Shown here: one piece after another, positions 54,092-64,000 of the stretch
Layout of the letters: each line of letters starts with the position of its first letter
How positions within the stretch are numbered: position 1 is the stretch's first letter
Assembly (NCBI GenBank): GCA_051294375.1
Contig: CM119269.1
Span: forward strand, 1-64,000
Length of the DNA: 64,000 bases
DNA from: Paraspadella gotoi
Lineage: Eukaryota > Chaetognatha
Direction of reading: 5' to 3'
Notes under the pieces: generated by a model
Told to the model about the DNA's origin: nothing
The model's input: only the letters and a program-made list of their open reading frames with translations
Databases searched by the model: none
Program-made: the position numbers and the translations under genes

Positions 54092-55423
54092 TATCATCAT
54101 AATAATCATTGTTACGAAATAACAAGCCATTATATTTCGATGATTTCCCATTTCTCTACTTTAAACCCGTTGCTCTTTTGTTCGGTTTTTACTTGGTCGG
54201 CAAGTGCCTTTAGTTTCTGCGATAAGCGACATCCTTAGTTACAATTATGCGAAATCGCCAAATCGCGCCTTAGAAATGACGCCTTCGCCATTTGGCGGTT
54301 TAGCTGTGAACTACATCCGGCGACTCATATGTGAATCGCCGGCGACATCGCTATTTGAATGAACGACAACTTAGGTTCGTCGCTATTGCTCCTTGCGCCC
54401 CGGAGGGTTCTTGAGGCTCCTCGCCTGCCTCCTCACACGATCGGCGTTGTTCTCCTTGCAAAACTTACCCACCCTCGAGCATACCTGCCAATGTGTTTCC
54501 ATAGTTTAAGAACGAACGTCGCGAGATCGAAGAGGATTAGAGACCCAATGTAGTCGCGACTGTAAACGATGCCATCCAGGAATTTGGCGTTGCCCACCCA
54601 GCTATGTATTTTGCAGAGTCAATAGTATGGAAAACAAGAAAGTTAATTATACGTTTAAAAAACATAAGGTTTTAGATTTAAAAAATACTAAAAAAATTTT
54701 CAAAAACTTTTATTTTAAATTTTTTGGATAAAAAATGTAAATTTTATCTTATAAGTATAGTTTAGATATTACTTAAACATAGAAAAACTTATGTATTTGT
54801 AATAATATACTGGTTTAAACAAATACATAAATTTGCGATTTTTTCGATTTTCACTCTGTGACGCTTTGCCCTAATTTTCCTGATAAGTTAGGAGGTCAAA
54901 CTTTTTTTTATTAATTAATTCATTAATTAAGTAATTAGTATACTATACGGATTTCTGAAGGAAATTTCCAAAACACCTTTCTATGACCCCAGCTAGTCAT
55001 CATTATCATCATCATGATCATTATCATTATCTTCATCATTATCTTAATCATCGTCATCATCATCATCATCAAAATCATTTTCTTCATTTTCATGTTCATT
55101 GTCATATCATCGAACTCATCATCCATGATATAATTATCATCATTATCATAATCATCCCGTTTTAATTCTCAGCATCAAAACCTTCATTATTTTGTCTAAA
55201 AAAAAGTAGGACGAATTCTTGCGTTATCAAGCATTAGCGCCGCGTTGCCAAGCAATCTTCTAAATACCAAGCAATTCTTTCCACGATCGAATTTCTCGCA
55301 TAAGTCACGTGAGCGAAATCATTATTTTTGGGAAGAGAGACTCAGAGAGAGAGAGCGAGAGAGAGAGAGAAGAAAAATCCAAGATGTTCCTTGTAACATC
55401 GAGCGTCAATTGACGTCAACGTC
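53911..55423. other. Intergenic with (ATC)n microsatellites
   Basis: (ATC)n at about 54041-54097 and an imperfect ATC/ATT array at about 54995-55155. GC-richer sequence at 54240-54560 contains the inverted pair AATCGCCAAAT/ATTTGGCGGTT but no recognised gene. A (GA)n tract lies at about 55338-55370. Confidence 0.7.
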
Positions 55424-55511
55424 CGCAACGACGACGACGACGATAACGACGACGACGACAACGACGACGACAACGACGACGATAACGACGACGACTACGA
55501 CGACGACGCCT
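55424..55511. repeat. (ACG)n microsatellite
   Basis: ACGACGACA-type units, about 29 repeats with interruptions. Confidence 0.95.
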
Positions 55512-55589
55512 CGAAATGGTTTGTCGAGTTTTGTTGTTGTCGCTTAATGAGGATCCAAATTGAGTTGAGGACTGAGGCGACAAAGTGGG

Positions 55590-55665
55590 GGCGGCGGAGG
55601 CGGCGGAGGCGGCGGCGGCGGCAGCGGCAGCAGCGGCAGCGGCACAGTCGGCGGCGGGCGTCGAA
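55590..55665. repeat. (GGC)n/(GGCAGC)n microsatellite
   Basis: GCGGAGGCGGC-type repeats in a locally GC-rich patch. The minus strand could encode poly-Ala and the plus strand poly-Arg; no gene structure supports either. Confidence 0.9.
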
Positions 55666-55954
55666 GATGGTAGAGGCGGCAATGAAGTTAAGCAATGAAG
55701 TGTTGGTTGTGACAAAAAGAGAATCGAAGCAACGATTATGCAAACTGCGTCGGTGACAGAAGAAAAAAGAAAATTGTGGTTTGTGGGCAAGTTGACGTTG
55801 AATGTGGTCGGTGTGGTCGGTGAGGTCGGTGTGGTCAATCCTGAGGAAAACTTGATTGTGGTCAGAGAGAAATAATGTGTGAATAAAACGAGAATGAGAG
55901 AGAGTCGTTATTGAAAGGTTGCAGTGACTTGCTAGATATTATCATTATCATTAA
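55666..55954. other. Intergenic unique DNA
   Basis: A GTCGGTGTGGTC-type short repeat at about 55804-55836; otherwise nothing recognised. Confidence 0.55.
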
Positions 55955-56215
55955 GGCCTTAAACGACCAAAGCCTGTTCAATGTCAGAGGCAATATAGTT
56001 TATTTATTTATTGGTTTTACCAATTTTATAGACAAGTGTGTATGAGGTGCTCAGTGGACAACTTCTTTAACCCCCCTCTCTCAGCCACGGAACGGGTCCC
56101 GGGCTTGGAACCGGGCTCGAGACTGTTGAAGACCCTCCTCACGCTTCCCGCGGGGTTTTTATCGAACCCGGTAACAAATTGTAAAGAGTTGATGACTTAA
56201 CCCAATTGGGGATCG
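55955..56215 (-). repeat. tRNA-derived SINE (second full copy)
   Basis: Minus strand: tRNA-like head with B box CCGGGTTCGATAA (near 56161-56173) and an AAGTCATCAACTC stretch equivalent to AAGCCATCAGCCTC in the 33.8-kb copy. Then CGTGAGGAGGG, GTTCCAAGCCC and GGGGGTTAAAGAAGTTG, and a tail with AATAAATAAATAAAC near 55999-56010. Confidence 0.7.
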
Positions 56216-56490
56216 ACAATTCTTTGCGGGGTGAACTGGGGCAATGACTGCTACAATAGTATAGATTGTGATGGAACCCACGAGTGGTAAATGGAAATTG
56301 GCAATTGGAAGGAAGCAATTAATGGTGAAGCGAGCTAAGATAATAAAACGCAATTAATGTCACTTGTGATAGTCATTCAGGTAATGTGACGGGTGGAGTC
56401 TTGTGACTTGGGAGTTCACCCTCACGGAAAAGTTAATTTCTCTTTTTCAAACTCAAATCCATCAACTGTGAAAAAAATGAGTTCAGCTGA
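56216..56490. other. Intergenic unique DNA
   Basis: No feature recognised. Confidence 0.5.
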
Positions 56491-57074
56491 CGAAAATGGA
56501 GAGAGAGAGAGAGAGAGAAAAGAAGGAGGAGAGAGAGAGAGAGAGAAGAGAAGAGAAGAGAGAGAAGATGTGAGAGAGAGAGAGAGCTTAGATATGTTGG
56601 AGAGATGAGGTTGAAGAGATGAATTTTGATGTAGAAGAGAGGAGAGGAGTTTAAGGAAGAAGAAAGGAGAGAGAAGGAAGGGAAGGTGAATGAGAGGAAA
56701 GGAAAGACAGGGGAAGAGAACAGAGAGAGACAGAGAGAGACAGAGAGAGAGAGAGAGAAGGGAAGAGAGAGGAGTGAAGGGAGGAAAGGAAGAAGAAAGA
56801 AGAGGAGGAGAAAGAGGAAGGAAATTAGGAGGAGGAAGAGGAGGAAGAAGAATATTTAAATCTAAAAGTTAATCATTTTTTCCTTTAGAAGCAAAAGAAA
56901 CGATTCTTGTCTCTTATCGTAATTGTGGTCGTCGTTGTCGTTGTTGTTGTCGTCGTTGTCCTCAAAATTGTTGTTGTTGTTGTCGATTTCGTGGTTTCCG
57001 AGATCCATTTGGTTTTTGTCGTCGTTGTTGTTCTTTTGGAGCAAAACACTGGAGAGAGAAGAGAAGAAGAGAGA

Positions 57075-57112
<38 letters not shown>
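56491..57112. repeat. GA-rich tracts and (GTT)/(GTC) repeats
   Basis: (GA)n at 56495-56590, GGA/GA purines at about 56640-56860, GTT/GTC repeats at about 56925-57035 and (GA)n at 57058-57112. Confidence 0.85.
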
Positions 57113-57113
<1 letters not shown>

Positions 57114-57432
57114 GTTCATAACCTAATAAAAGCACACGACGTCTCAAAATTCTATTTGGGTTATTTATCACAGACGCGTCGCCTTCTCTCCCTCGTTCCT
57201 CACGAAGCAAGTTTCAAGCCAACGCCCGACGCTTTTACCGACAAATGCTTCACTTTTGTCGGCCGAATTTGCTCAGGTTGCCGACTGCCCTTTCATTTTC
57301 ACTGTTTGGCATTTCTACTTCCACTAATAAACTAATTCACCAGCTTTGTTTTTCTTTCACGCTTGTCCACTCTGTATTTGTCACCAAAAAGGCTAAACCC
57401 CACGAGATGTCTCACTTAGCAATGGAATGGTG
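57113..57432. other. Intergenic unique DNA
   Basis: Mixed composition; no coding call can be supported. Confidence 0.5.
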
Positions 57433-57595
57433 AATTGTCATGGAACCAGACATGGGGCCTTTGCTAATCCCTCAAGGTGGTTGACGGCTGTCCTTATATG
57501 GTTATAAGGTATATAAGGTAGTTATAAGGTAGTTGTCGGCAAAGGCTGACGGTTTGATTCAATGAGCCACGAGGTCGCTTGAGGTAGAGGGGTGA
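57433..57595 (-). repeat. Partial tRNA-derived repeat
   Basis: Minus-strand CTCGTGGCTCATTGAATC (A-box-like) then CCGTCAGCCT matches the head of the 33.8-kb SINE. The body differs and contains a TATAAGGTAGT short tandem repeat (57499-57533). Confidence 0.5.
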
Positions 57596-57814
<219 letters not shown>

Positions 57815-57879
57815 TTTTAGCAATATCACTGATTGTTAAACTTCATACTTTAATTAAAATTGAAATTTGAAATTAATAG

Positions 57880-58310
57880 GCGAATATCATATTCTTACAT
57901 TTTTTCTTCACAACATTTCTTATTTACCATATCCTGTCATTTTTCATTTCTTTTCATTTTTCATTTCTTGTCATTTTTCATTTCCTGTCATTTACTATTT
58001 CCCCTCGTTTTCCATATCCTGTCATTTTTCATTTCCTGTCATTATCCATTTAGCCTCATTTTCGATTTCCTGTCATTTTTCAATTCCCCTTATTTTCATT
58101 TATTTTCCATTTCCTTTTATTATCCAATTCTTCCATCATTTCAATTCCCTCATTTTCCATTTCCTGTATTTTCACATTTCCCCTTATTCCTTTCCTCATT
58201 TTCGATTGTCTGTCAATTTCCGATTTCTTGTCAGTTTTTTCAATTCCCCTCATTTTCCATTTCCCCTCATGTCCTTTCATTTTCCACTTCACTTTCAGAT
58301 TCCAGTTTCC
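57880..58310 (+). repeat. Degenerate ~22-bp pyrimidine-rich tandem repeat
   Basis: Units of TTTCATTTCCTGTCATTTT alternating with CCCCTCATTTTC. About 20 degenerate copies. Confidence 0.85.
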
Positions 58311-59059
58311 GCATTTCTATTATTTTCTTTTTCATTTTTCACCTCAAATTCAAAAATTTGTGAATGAAGGAAATAAAATTAAAATTAATTTAGGCGAAAA
58401 AGTTTTTTCTTTCGATTTTCGATTTTGTCAAAACGAATTCGGGCCTTATTTGCCAAAACAGCCAATTTCATTATAAATTTGAATTAAGTTTAATTTTTAA
58501 ATTTATTGCTTAGGTTTGTGGTTAGGGTCAGGGATTAATTTATGGGTTTAATAACAGATTAGTGAGTTATCCAGGCTTAGAGACAGTTTGAGTTAGTTTT
58601 GACAACGATTTTATTTGATTCAAAAACAGACCATGTTTGGCTTCATTTCAAGCCTCATCAGCATTAGTGAACATTGAAAAATATTTTTGTGTAAAGAAAG
58701 AGAAAGAGAGATAAACAGAGAGGAGAGAGAGAGGGCAAGTTTCCAACACAAGTTATAAAGGACAGTGGTCAATTGGTGAGGACAGGCTGAAGTTGAGAAA
58801 AGACAGAGTAAGGTGAAAGAAGTGAAATGGTGAAAAAGACGAGAGAGAGAGAAGAGAGAGAGAAAAACAGTGCAAAATCTTTACATTGTGTAATGTATAA
58901 CAATAAGAAAAATTTAAACTGATGAATTATTAGTGAAGTATAACAATTAATTACTTAATATATTAGTGAGGAGTGAAACAGGAAATTTGAAATTGAAAAG
59001 GGATAGATTGGAGAGATGAGTTTAGTAAGTAATAAAGTGAAATTGAGAAGTAAAGAAGA
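58311..59059. other. AT-rich intergenic DNA with small GA tracts
   Basis: GA patches near 58700-58735 and 58838-58865. No gene. Confidence 0.6.
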
Positions 59060-59601
59060 GCTCAAATGAGCTGGCCCCCCTTGGCATGGGCAAATGAGCA
59101 TGATCGACTGAGCCGGGGCTATGGATCCATAGGCCTGAGATGACAGTTGGATTGAGCTTGTATGGATGCGTCAGGAAGAGTTCCCTGCGGGAAGAGCACC
59201 ATAGTGCTATTCGAATGTCTCTCTGGCCTGATACGGCCTCTGCCGATGCCCTCTTCTCGCCTGCTGGCGAGGCGGGCGGTTTCCGTTCTTGCCGCTTTTG
59301 CGACGGAGTGTCGGCTCCTCTCCCTCCTCCTGTAGCCGCCGTTTTGGGCGGCGCTCATTCCACAGAGGAAGGGACTGAGTTGCTACATTTGAGGAAGAGG
59401 CATCGTCTGTCCATTGCCTGTTCAAGGTCTCCGCCTATTTCGTGAGTGGAAATAGGGGAATCATTGTGCGGGCGTGGTGGTGGCGGGCCTCCACCACGCT
59501 TTTGATAAGCGAATCATAGCTTGGAGGGAGGTCGACATCGTCCTCCATCACGATTCAAAGAGGGGCTCAAGGGCTCTTGATGTATATTTGCCAGGCTGTC
59601 T
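59060..59601. other. GC-richer island, possible diverged tRNA-related repeat
   Basis: About 540 bp clearly GC-richer than its flanks. The minus strand near 59098-59122 (GGCTCAGTCGATCATGC) resembles a tRNA A box. A 101-codon plus-strand frame (59140-59445) and an 79-codon minus-strand frame (59119-59358) are open, but neither resembles a known family. Ends at the 25-N gap 59602-59626. Confidence 0.4.
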
Positions 59602-59626
59602 NNNNNNNNNNNNNNNNNNNNNNNNN

Positions 59627-59799
59627 AATAGTTCACAGAAATAGGGCGATTTTGGAAAAGAGAGCCAATTTTAAATCAGTTGCATCTTATTATTAGTTAT
59701 GTTTTTATTTTGCTATGGTTCATTTCTTTCTTGTATTTTTATTTTATCTCATAAATTATGCCGCATATATTCTAATTATTATATATATATTCTATACAT
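59627..59799. other. AT-rich DNA after gap
   Basis: No feature recognised. Confidence 0.5.
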
Positions 59800-59807
59800 A
59801 TACTCAA

Positions 59808-60425
59808 TAAGGCGTAGTAAAATTTCTAAATTTAACTTTAATTAAAAATTCTAAAAGTGAGGAACGAACAACATTATACTAATGAACATTTATGTAATAA
59901 AAAAATTTATAATAAATTTTACAATTTTACGCAGTAGGCCATATTTATACTAGTACTAAACCAATAAATGTTAAAATTTCAAAACAGTTTTTTCTAAGAT
60001 TTTTTTGCAGATTTGGATTCGTCATAAAAAGTTGATAAAAAGAAATATAACTCTTTTTGAAAAAATTCCTTCATTAAGTGGTCATAAATTAAACAAAAAC
60101 TACATTTTTAAGGCTGAAAATTAACTATTTAATCTTATAATTAGTTTTTTTAATTTTTTGACCACTTAATGAAAGAATATTTTAAAAATAGATTTACTAT
60201 TTCTTTTATCAACTTTTGAGAGGAATTCTAATCCGATCTAAAATTTAAAAAATTGCCTATTTTGAAATTTTTCGATTTTATAAGGATAGTACTATATATA
60301 AATATAGCCTACTGCTAAAATTAAAAAACATAAAATTAATTTATTTTACAAATTAATGTTCATTGATGGTATGTTGTTCATAATTGACTTTTAGAATTTT
60401 CGTATGTAACTTTCACTACGCCTTA
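59808..60425. mobile_element. MITE with ~300-bp terminal inverted repeats and 8-bp target duplication
   Basis: 618 bp from TAAGGCGTAG to CTACGCCTTA. The two halves match as inverted repeats for nearly their full length (for example ATTCTAAAAGT, GAACAACAT, AATGAACATT and CATTAAGTGGTCA on both arms). The octamer ATACTCAA flanks both sides (59800-59807 and 60426-60433). An 8-bp duplication is typical of hAT-type and some P or Merlin-type transposases. No transposase is encoded. Confidence 0.85.
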
Positions 60426-60433
60426 ATACTCAA

Positions 60434-60767
60434 TAATGGTCTTATCATATCTTGCCTTCCTACCAAATATGAACTTAATAGAAGCAACATTACCGAAGTC
60501 ATAAGCATTTAAAATGTACGTGGGATAGACCAACAGACATATATACCGACCGACCGACAGACCGACCGAAAATTGACTAATGGAGTTGCTCGCGGCGCAC
60601 ATAAAAAGAATAGAAAAAGAAAAGAAGGAAGTAAGGAATGAAACCGGGTAGAAAAGGAGGAAATAAATTTGGGTGCGGCAGTAAAAAAAGCAGAGAATTA
60701 AAGCAGTAAAAAAAGCAGAGAATTAACGCCCCGTGGTGAGAAATGGAGAAGTTTAGGTAAACGAAAA
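60434..60767. other. Intergenic; short (CGAC)n
   Basis: CGACCGACCGACAGACCG at about 60547-60564; nothing else recognised. Confidence 0.6.
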
Positions 60768-62071
60768 CGACTCGACCGAAGAAAAACTTCCTTCCGAAAA
60801 ATTTATTTAGTTTTTTTTTTTTTTTTGAGAAAAAAATTTATTCAGTTTATTTTTTGCAAAATTTAAAGTGAAATAAATGAACAAGTAAATGAATAAATTA
60901 ATAAATAAACAAATATACAATAAATAAATGTATATTAACAACATCAGTTAATATGAAAAAAAGAATATTCTTTTATATATTCTTGTATCATAGAAGATGA
61001 CAATTCTTGATCAATGGTCAATGGTAGATAATATTTTACGACTTTTTATCATTACAATTCGCTACATTTCAATTGACTATTGTAACATTCGCATACATTC
61101 GTCATCGCCATTTGAACCCACGTAAATGCCATTGCCATAAATGACAATTTGCCATAAAGAACTCATGAAAATTCCATCTCCGTATTTCGCTCGCACACAC
61201 TGCATAAGGGAATGAGGCTTTAAGCTCTTACCCGTCCTCACCTCGGCTTTTCATATATAAACTCTTATAAACTGAGGAACTGATGAGGATCGTAAAAGCT
61301 CAACTGCCAACCGCAGCTCAAAGTGGTGAGGATTCGGAAATGGGTGGAACATAAAGGAAGAATGACAACGAATCAAAAACAGAGGAAATCCGATGACGGA
61401 GGAAAGGAAAGGAAAAAGGAGGAAAGGACAGAAAGAAGGAAAGAAAAGAAAATGGAGGAAAGGGAAAAAGGACAAAAGGAGGAAAGGAAGGAAAATAAAA
61501 GAAAAGGAAGAGGAAAGGAGAGAAAAGGAGGAATGAGATTCGCGCGAAAAAGACGATAATGGGCGGACATTCTGTCCCTTTGTCCGTCCGAGATTCCACA
61601 TGTCCGTCAGATCTTCTCAGCTGAAGTCGAGGTTAGTTCGAAAGAAAAAAAGATTCGAAAATCGGGTGTAGGGAGATGCAAGGAAATTTAGGGAGATGCA
61701 TGGTGATGCAAGGAGATGTAAGTGGCCGAGGCAAGGATACTAGGCGAAAAAGCCGAGAGAGGGAAGCGATCAAATCAATCAATGAATCCATATTGATTGG
61801 TTGTAGCAGTGATCCGAAATTCAAAACTACGTGACTTCGTTTTCAATCTTCGCAAATTTCTTACTCTCTGTTAACTCACACATCCATGTTGATCCTTTTT
61901 TTACACTTGCATCCGTCTATATCTCCTGGGCACTCTTATATAACCCCTTTGCACCCCTTTGCACAACTCCATCCCAAACTCACTACACCTTAACGATTAC
62001 AGACCAAGCACCGAAGCTTTCCCTCATGCTTCCTGCTTGTACACACCCTTCCATTTTCTTTCCAGACAAGA

Positions 62072-62104
<33 letters not shown>
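60768..62104 (+). repeat. Palindrome, left arm
   Basis: About 1.3 kb matched in reverse complement by about 62167-63515. Coordinate sum is near 124274 close to the centre and 124283 at the far end, so only small net indels. Contains a purine tract (61370-61545) and a terminal (CT)n at about 62072-62104. Confidence 0.9.
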
Positions 62105-62170
<66 letters not shown>

Positions 62171-63515
62171 AGAGAGAGATAGAGAGAGCGAAAGAGAGGG
62201 TGTCTTGTCTGGAAAGAAAATGGAAGGGTGTGTACAAGCAGGAAGCATGAGGGAAAGCTTCGGTGCTTGGTCTGTAATCGTTAAGGTGTAGTGAGTTTGG
62301 GATGAGTTGCTGCAAAGGGGTGCAAAGGGGTTATATAAGAGTGCCAGGAGATATAGACGGATGCAAGTGTAAAAAAAGATCAACATGGATGTGTGAGTTA
62401 ACAGAGAGTAAGAAATTTGCGAAGATTGAAAACGAAGTCACGTAGTTTTAAATTTCGGATCACTGCTACAACCAATCAATATGGATTCATTGATTGATTT
62501 GATCGCTTCCCTCTCTCGGCTTTTTCGCCTAGTATCCTTGCCTCGGCCACTTACATCTCCTTGCATCACCATGCATCTCCCTAAATTCTCCTTGCTATCT
62601 CCCTACACCCGATTTTCGAATCTTTTTTTTCTTTCGAACTAACCTCGACTTCCAGCTGAGAAGATCTGGACGGACATGTGGAATCTCGAACTGGACGAAA
62701 GGACAGAATTCCGCCCATTATCGTCTTTTTCGCGCGAATCTCATTCCTCTTTTCTCTCCTTTCCTCTCTCCTTTTCTTTTATTTTCCTTCCTTTCCTCCT
62801 TTTGTCCTTTTTCCTTTCCTCCATTTTCATTTTCTTTCCTTTCTTTCTTCCTGTTCCTCCTTTTTTCCTTTCCTTTCCTCCGTCATCGGATTTCTCTGTT
62901 TTTGATTCGTGTCATTCTTCCTTTATGTTCCACCATTTCCGAATCCTCACCACTTGAGCTGCGGTTGGCAGGCTTGAGCTTTTACGAATCTCATCAGTTT
63001 CCTCAGTTTATAAGAGTTTATATATGAAAAGCCGAGGTGAGGACGGGCTAAGAGCTTAAAGCCTCATTCCTTATGCAGTGTGTGCGAGCAGAAATACGGA
63101 GATGGAATTTTCATGAGTTCTTTATGGCAAATTGTCATTTATGCTAATGGCATTTACGTGGGTTCAATTGCGCGATGACGAATGTATGCGAATGGTTACA
63201 ATAGTCAATTGAAATGTAGCGAATTGTAATGATAAAAAGTCGTAAAAATATCATCTACCATTGACCATTGATCAAGAACTTGTCATCTTCTATGATACAA
63301 GAAGTATATAAAAAGAATATTCTTTTTTCATATTAACTGATGTGTTTAATATACATTTATTTATTGTATATTTGTTTATTTATTAATTTATTCATTTACT
63401 TGTTCATGTTATTTCACTTTAAATTTTGCAAAAAATAAACTGAATAAATTTTTTTCTCAAAAAAAAAAAAAAAAAACTAAATAAATTTTCGAAAGTTTCT
63501 CGGTCAGTCTTTGTT
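62105..63515 (-). repeat. Palindrome, right arm, beginning with (GA)n
   Basis: The centre is CTCTCTAGAGAG at about 62099-62110, continuing as about 95 bp of (GA)n before the mirrored unique sequence. The arms differ by scattered substitutions and indels, so they are not copies of one contig. Confidence 0.9.
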
Positions 63516-63531
63516 ACATTCTTTACAGGCG

Positions 63532-63729
63532 TTATTTCTTTTTACTTATTGCTTTTTTCTCCCCCATTTCCTCCTCCGGTTTCACTATCTTTTCTTCATT
63601 TTTAGTGCCCGAGCAACTCATAGTCACTTTCGTTCTGTTAGCAATCTTGGTATCCACTACTTTACTATGCTCGATGTTCTTCATATCTAGGTCAGATATG
63701 AACTTGAGTAGGCGTAGGAATCTCGAAAT
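63532..63729 (-). CDS. Unrecognised coding candidate, possible last exon
   Basis: On the minus strand, after an acceptor-like TTTTAATTTCGAG near 63730, the frame encodes about 65 residues. They start hydrophobic (FLRLLKFISDLDMK) and end highly charged (KPEEEMGEKKAISKKK) before a TAA. Composition looks like ordinary protein rather than repeat translation. No family recognised; the gene body would lie to the right. The palindrome border lies only about 20 bp beyond its stop. Confidence 0.3.
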   Translation of the reverse strand: MSRFLRLLKFISDLDMKNIEHSKVVDTKIANRTKVTMSCSGTKNEEKIVKPEEEMGEKKAISKKK

Positions 63730-63747
63730 TAAAAGAATTAGACACAT

Positions 63748-64000
63748 ACCTCAACATTATTGTAAATATTTGTTTAAAGCGTAGTTATTTATTACTCAAT
63801 CGAAAATTTCAATGGCTTTTTAATTGTGTATTCTTAAAGTTGAAAAAACTTTTTAAATCTGTGTAATAAACTTATTATAAAGTATCGTTAATTGTTTTCT
63901 ATGACCACTTGAGAATTTCAAAGTATCTATCCTTAGCGAGACCACGCAAAATCTTAAAACTTTTTATTTTCTCAACATTTTCTCAAGGTTTCATCCTTAC
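63748..64000. other. AT-rich DNA at window end
   Basis: No feature recognised. Confidence 0.5.

Noticed and set aside
55416-55838. Minus-strand 140-codon frame with poly-Ala and Arg stretches
   Set aside because: It is built on the (ACG)n and (GGC)n microsatellites and has no gene structure.
60768-63515. A DNA transposon with 1.3-kb inverted repeats
   Set aside because: No target duplication is seen at the borders and there is no transposase or unique core; a palindromic duplication or read artefact is at least as likely.

Overview
This window is repeat-dominated, non-coding eukaryotic DNA, most likely from an invertebrate animal. It carries a Ty3/gypsy retrotransposon, tRNA-derived SINE-like repeats, 3' halves of an animal-type tRNA-Leu, very dense (GA)n/(CT)n microsatellites, kilobase-long purine or pyrimidine tracts, and spliced-genome base composition with no operons or ribosome binding sites. 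I cannot name the species. No confident host gene is present; only two short stretches (about 14.2 kb and 63.6 kb) have a coding look. The sequence is a gapped draft: N runs come in three classes (exactly 10, exactly 25, and 165-206). Many repeat copies differ by scattered single-base indels, which suggests noisy long-read gap filling.

Layout. 0-4.3 kb: (CGA)n and (GA)n tracts, and a six-copy degenerate repeat embedded in GA. 4.28-12.66 kb: one nearly complete Ty3/gypsy LTR element (LTRs about 300 bp, gag, a frameshifted middle, a 1,650-codon pol, polypurine tract). 12.7-18.7 kb: AT-rich DNA with a relic of another gypsy pol C-terminus, a SINE-like copy, CT tracts and three long N gaps. 18.83-26.17 kb: a composite inverted-repeat structure bounded by ~70-bp direct repeats. 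Each arm contains two LTR-like units joined to tRNA-Leu 3' halves; inside are a ~100-bp satellite, a second inverted pair and a 1.4-kb polypyrimidine tract. 26.7-29.8 kb: another inverted pair with tRNA-like arms and a ~120-bp degenerate tandem repeat in the loop. 29.8-36 kb: pyrimidine/purine tracts with several diverged direct duplications and one SINE. 36-47.6 kb: a very large mosaic palindrome whose innermost arms (1,662 bp each) are apparently identical. 47.7-59.6 kb: microsatellites, minisatellites and tRNA-derived repeats. 59.8-60.4 kb: a clean MITE with an 8-bp target duplication. 60.8-63.5 kb: a palindrome of ~1.3-kb arms meeting in a CT/GA tract.

The only genes that work together are those of the gypsy element. 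Gag would form the particle; protease, reverse transcriptase, RNase H and integrase are fused in one pol frame; the LTRs provide promoter and polyadenylation signals. An OTU-like segment and an AT-hook-like motif lie between RNase H and integrase and are the most unusual protein-level observations. The palindromes are striking, but at least the innermost one may be an assembly artefact (one contig placed twice).
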